Assembly (NCBI GenBank): GCA_963742585.1
Contig: CAVUMI010000002.1
Coordinates: 1-64,000, forward strand
From: JACDEA01 sp963742585
Lineage (GTDB): Bacteria; Actinomycetota; Acidimicrobiia; Acidimicrobiales; JACDEA01
Reading direction: 5' to 3'
Length of the DNA stretch: 64,000 nucleotides
Shown: in pieces, positions 60,602 to 64,000 of the stretch
Position numbering within the stretch: position 1 is the first letter of the stretch
Layout: the number at the start of each line of letters is the position of its first letter
Notes under the pieces: generated by a model
Told to the model about the DNA's origin: nothing
Database searches by the model: none
What the model saw: the letters and a program-made list of their open reading frames with translations, nothing else
Program-made: the position numbers and the translations under genes

Positions 60602-62248
60602 ATGCGCAGCAAGCGCACACGGTCGATCGTTGTCTTCATCGCGTTGGTCGCGCTGGTCGAGTGGTGGCCCACGGTGCGAGCGACAGAGTCGGCGACCAAC
60701 GAGATGGCGCTGGTGACGCGCGTGCAACTTGACGATGGGCCCGTCTGCGCGTTGGTGGTGGACGAGGTCAACCGGCGCGTCTTCGTGTCGCAGCCCTCAC
60801 TGAACGTCGTCAGCGCGTTCGACTTCGACGGCGCGCCGTTGATGACCTTCACCGACCAGCCGGGCGCGTGCGGCATGGTGCTGAATGGGTCGGACCTCTA
60901 CGTGGCCCACGGCGCGGCGGACGCGATCGGACGGATCGACACCGCATCGCTGAGCGACGAAGGAACATTCGCCACCGGACTTTCCAACCTGCGCCGGTTG
61001 GCGATGGCGGGTGGGCGACTCTGGACGACCAACGGCGCGCGGCTCGCGTCAGTGCAACTCGATGGCATGGTGACCACGTTCGAACCGGCGACGACGTGGG
61101 CGGCAAACTCTCCCGTGTTCGCAACGACGCCGGCCCGACCGAACGACCTCTACGTCGCCGAAGGCGGCCTGTCTTCCGGAGGGCTGTACCGGTTCGACGT
61201 CTCCGGCGATGCACCGGCGCTGCTGGCCAGCAACGCGCAGACCAACATGACCTACCCCCGTCAGATCGCGGTGTCACCGGACGGCACGCGGCTGATCGCC
61301 GCGCCGGGTTCGCCGTATGAGTTCGTCGAGTTCTCGGCGGTAACGCTGTTCCCCGACGGCATCACCTACCGCCCCGAGTCCGGTGCGATCGCCTCGGCCA
61401 TCGCGGTCTCACCCGCCGCCGGCGGCTTGATCGCCACCGGTATGCAGGGCGCGTACCGACCCGGCGATGTTCAGGTGTTCCGTTTGGGCGAGCCGGGCGC
61501 GGTCCTGACCGCCACCACGGACTCGGCCAATCCTCGACCGTCGATCGTCAGCCACGGGCTTGGCCTTACCGCCGACGGCTGGCGTCTCTTCGCAGTCGAC
61601 GAGTGGGGCCCGAGCCACGGGTTGAACGTCTTGGCCGGGACGCAGTCCCCGACGGCCACGTCGGTGACGGCCACCCCCAGCCCGTCGACATACATGCAGC
61701 CAGTGACGTTCACCGCGACTGTCGACTCGGCCGATGCCGAGGGCACGGTCGACTTCTATCTCGACGGCGCCCCTGAGCCGCTGTGCGCGGCGAGCCCGCT
61801 GGTCGCGGATGGCGCGCTGGCCCGCGCCACCTGCGCGAGCGGCGCGCTCGACGTGGGGTCACACGAGGTCACCGCGTACTACTTCAGTACCAGCTTCGGG
61901 TACCTCCGATCGTGGGGCACGATGCCGCACGTCGTCGGTCGGGGATCGACCGCGCTCGAGGCCACGCCCACGTTGCTTGAGGTGCGGGGGTTGCGGTTGC
62001 ACGCGCTCAACCTTCAAGCGCGCCTGTCGACGCAAGGCATCGGCGTAGGCGGTCGCCACGTGCAGTTCCGATCGGGGAGGACGGCGTTCTGCCAGGCGAT
62101 GACCGACACCAACGGCATGGCGCGGTGCACCCCGATTCTGAACCCGTTGGCCACACTCGCGGTCATTGGTGCCGGCGGCTACCGCGTCGAGTTCGCCGGC
62201 GACGGGGACCTACTGCCCAGCGAGAGCAGCGCGCCGCTGATTCGCTAG
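60602..62248 (+). CDS. Secreted propeller protein with Ig-like repeat
   Basis: 548 residues. The signal segment is MRSKRTRSIVVFIALVALVE. A YVTN/lactonase-like propeller fills residues 35-350 (LVVDEVNRRVFVSQPSLNVV, LYVAHGAADAIGRIDTASL, QIAVSPDGTRLIAAPGSP), then an Ig-like domain (PVTFTATVDSADAEGTVDFY) and a second beta domain ending with Cys pairs (FCQAMTDTNGMARC). Similar building blocks to the giant protein at 9119. Function unknown; probably extracellular. No frame errors. Its TAG shares CTAG with the convergent gene. Confidence 0.7.
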   Translation: MRSKRTRSIVVFIALVALVEWWPTVRATESATNEMALVTRVQLDDGPVCALVVDEVNRRVFVSQPSLNVVSAFDFDGAPLMTFTDQPGACGMVLNGSDLYVAHGAADAIGRIDTASLSDEGTFATGLSNLRRLAMAGGRLWTTNGARLASVQLDGMVTTFEPATTWAANSPVFATTPARPNDLYVAEGGLSSGGLYRFDVSGDAPALLASNAQTNMTYPRQIAVSPDGTRLIAAPGSPYEFVEFSAVTLFPDGITYRPESGAIASAIAVSPAAGGLIATGMQGAYRPGDVQVFRLGEPGAVLTATTDSANPRPSIVSHGLGLTADGWRLFAVDEWGPSHGLNVLAGTQSPTATSVTATPSPSTYMQPVTFTATVDSADAEGTVDFYLDGAPEPLCAASPLVADGALARATCASGALDVGSHEVTAYYFSTSFGYLRSWGTMPHVVGRGSTALEATPTLLEVRGLRLHALNLQARLSTQGIGVGGRHVQFRSGRTAFCQAMTDTNGMARCTPILNPLATLAVIGAGGYRVEFAGDGDLLPSESSAPLIR

Positions 62249-63441
62249 CTGGGAAGGTCGATGCGGGCGAGCCAGAGACCGGGAGCGTCGATCTCGGCCG
62301 GCGTCGGTAGTTCGTTGGCCGAACGCCATAGGCGGTTGAGGCCGTCGTCGCCGGCCCGCTCGACTATGCCGTCGACGAAGGCCTGCCCGCGGTCGTACTG
62401 GGCCTGACCAACTTCGAGGCCGCAGCAGCCGCTCGACGAACTTGTCGCCGTCGCCCCGCTCGACGCGCCGCCGGCGCAGCGCTTCGGTGAGCGCGGGATA
62501 CGACGCGATCAGCTTGCGGCCGACGCCGTCCATAACGTGGTCGACGTAGCCCTCGATGGCGGCGACCAGCGCGCTCGATCTGCTGCAGGACGGCGCGCTG
62601 CGCGTCGGTCTGCATCGCGCCGAGCACCGCCTCGGGATCACCGAGCACCGACTGCATCGACTCGGGATCGGTCGGGTCGAGTTCGGCCAGCCGCGCCTCG
62701 AGCGATGAGGAGTCGGCGCTGAAGCCGCCGGCGTAGTCGCCGAGCAACGCCTCGAGCCGCTCGCGCACGTGCGGCCGGCCGAGGACGACGTGGTGGGTGA
62801 TCTCGTTGAGGCAGACCCATAGCCGCACGTCGTCGACCGGGCAGGCTCCAGTCCTCGGCGAAGCGATCGATGGTGACCGGGCACGACGAGCAGCTCGTCG
62901 CCGATGGGCCGGGGGATCGGCAGGTCGTACTGACCGAGCGCGCGGCGCGCCAGGTGACCGGCCATGAAGCCGGCCTGCATCCCGATGAGCACCGGGCTCA
63001 TCACCTGGGAGATGTTGCCGAGGAACGCGGCGGCGGGATCCGGGCGGCAACCGTCGTCGGCCGGTCGGATCACTCGCACCGCCGGCCAGCCCGCCGGCCA
63101 GTCGCTCGAGCAAGCGGGCGGTAGGCCTCGAGCGCGGCGGCGGCCCACTCGGCGCGGGTGACCGGCCGCACCGTGACGCTGCGGCCCGCCATCGACGGTG
63201 GGCAGGCCGGTGGCGTCGGCCACGTGGAGTTCGGCCACGCGGGCCAGCTCCTCGAAGCTGATGCGGGTCGAGCGGGTCGACGTTGGACTCGGCCACGCCC
63301 TCGGCCGCGGTCCACACCCCGACCTGGCGGGCGATGTCCCAATTGACCGGCCCCTGGCCAGCGAAGAGTCCCTGTAGATCCCGGAAATAGGGGCATCCCT
63401 TCGAACGGGTTGAACCCCTCGGGTGGACCTCCGCTGGTCAT
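62245..63441 (-). CDS. DUF2342-type zinc-dependent metalloprotease-like protein
   Basis: About 395 residues. It starts MTSGGPPEGFNPFEGMPLF, with AAFLGNISQVMSPVLIGMQA, GHLARRALGQYDLPIPRP, the motif CLNEITHHVVLGRPHVRERL (ExxHH in place of HExxH) and GYVDHVMDGVGRKLI. The family is typical of actinobacteria and is annotated as a zincin, though activity is mostly untested. About ten single-base breaks occur (near 63385, 63330, 63265, 63200, 63100, 62870, 62845, 62575 and 62425); repaired, it ends LWLARIDLPS. Confidence 0.8.
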
Positions 63442-63458
63442 GAGGTAATGGTAGGGGG

Positions 63459-64000
63459 GTGCCCACCGTTATTTTGACCGGCGTCTCCGGCAAGCTCGGC
63501 CAGCGGGTTCTCGCCCGGCTGCAGGCGGATCCGAGCGTCGAGGAGATCATCGGCCTCGACCATCGGCCGCCGGCTACCGGCGCCTCGAAGCTTCGCTTTC
63601 ACCTTGCTGACCTGGCGGTGGACGACCTCAAGCCGATCCTCGAGGACGGCGACGCGCTCGATCCATACCGAGTGGCCGATCGGCACGCCGCGACGGGCCG
63701 GCGCGGCGGAGCAGGACGCGGTCGACCGCACCCGGCGACTGCTCGAGGCCGCGGGCGGCGCCGGCGTCGCCCAGATCATCCACGTGTCGTCGGCCACCGT
63801 CTACGGCGCGTGGCCCGACAACCCGATGCCGCTCGGTGAGGACGCGACGCTGCGGCCCAATCCGGCAGCGGGCTTCGCCGTGGCCCACGCCGAGATCGAG
63901 CGGCTGCTGTCCGACTGGCGCGCCGAGCATCCGTCGTCGCGCGTGGTCGTGCTGCGACCGACGGTGACGCTCGGCCCGGGCGGGACCGACTGGCTCACCC
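63459..64000 (+). CDS. NAD-dependent epimerase/dehydratase, 5' part
   Basis: It runs off the right edge. Start GTG 63459 (VPTVILTGVSGKLGQRVLAR) carries the Rossmann loop GVSGKLG, then IIGLDHRPP, a frame change near 63690, RRLLEAAGGAGVAQIIHVSS, ATVYGAWPDNPMPLGEDATL and VVVLRPTVTLGPGG. This is the extended short-chain dehydrogenase fold. The usual YxxxK is replaced by FAVAHAEIE here, so the catalysis may differ. Divergent from the metalloprotease-like gene. Confidence 0.75.

Overview
The window is high-GC DNA from an actinobacterium. Two WhiB-type regulators, an F420-type LLM oxidoreductase, a DUF2342 metalloprotease, a MutT1-like module beside ppk1 and many GTG starts support this. The secreted-protein end domain seen near the left edge, and the giant wall or membrane proteins, make Acidimicrobiia my best guess; that is inference. 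No rRNA, tRNA, transposase, integrase or CRISPR array was recognised.

Many genes are broken by single-base indels. I could place roughly fifty as one-base insertions, most often a C set before a G, against only about five deletions. They hit core genes such as ppk1, so I treat them as sequence errors and give each gene its inferred full span. Clean stretches exist, notably 9119-13300, 42264-45360 and 59330-62248.

Layout. 1-3582: secreted and Tat-exported surface proteins. 3600-9052: two toxin-antitoxin pairs, a Uma2 nuclease, a membrane SGNH hydrolase and a glycosidase. 9119-16095: one gene for a giant protein of about 2,325 residues with NHL propellers, Ig-like repeats and a membrane domain. 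16106-20704: a permease with an OB-fold partner, divergent from a KdpD/KdpE-like two-component system. 20840-22271: a cyclase-ATPase fused out of frame to an SCP2-like domain. 22339-28314: a peptide ABC transporter operon ending in a cNMP-binding gene. 28368-33497: an intradiol-dioxygenase-like lipoprotein, a nuclease-like gene, an ABC exporter and a P450. 33529-38256: a lipoprotein, a MoxR ATPase and a VWA protein. 38210-46157: a SARP regulator, a macrodomain protein, an orphan secreted protein, WhiB and a formimidoyltransferase. 46272-50225: a second nuclease-like gene, an LLM oxidoreductase, TatA, WhiB and HtrA. 50237-55635: a ROK sugar kinase, then a polyphosphate cluster (ppk1, CYTH-CHAD, NUDIX, SixA). 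55697-58482: an arsenic cassette (ArsR, ArsI-like, YibE/F, aquaporin). 58547-64000: an MFS transporter, a propeller protein, a metalloprotease and a partial epimerase.

The most unusual structure is two families of long intergenic palindromes. Family A has three copies and family B has five. Each family brackets one gene for an AbiEi/VSR-type nuclease-like protein (29331-30278 in A, 46272-47174 in B), and in both cases the element supplies the stop codon. One B copy lies in a divergent promoter region, which does not fit a plain terminator.
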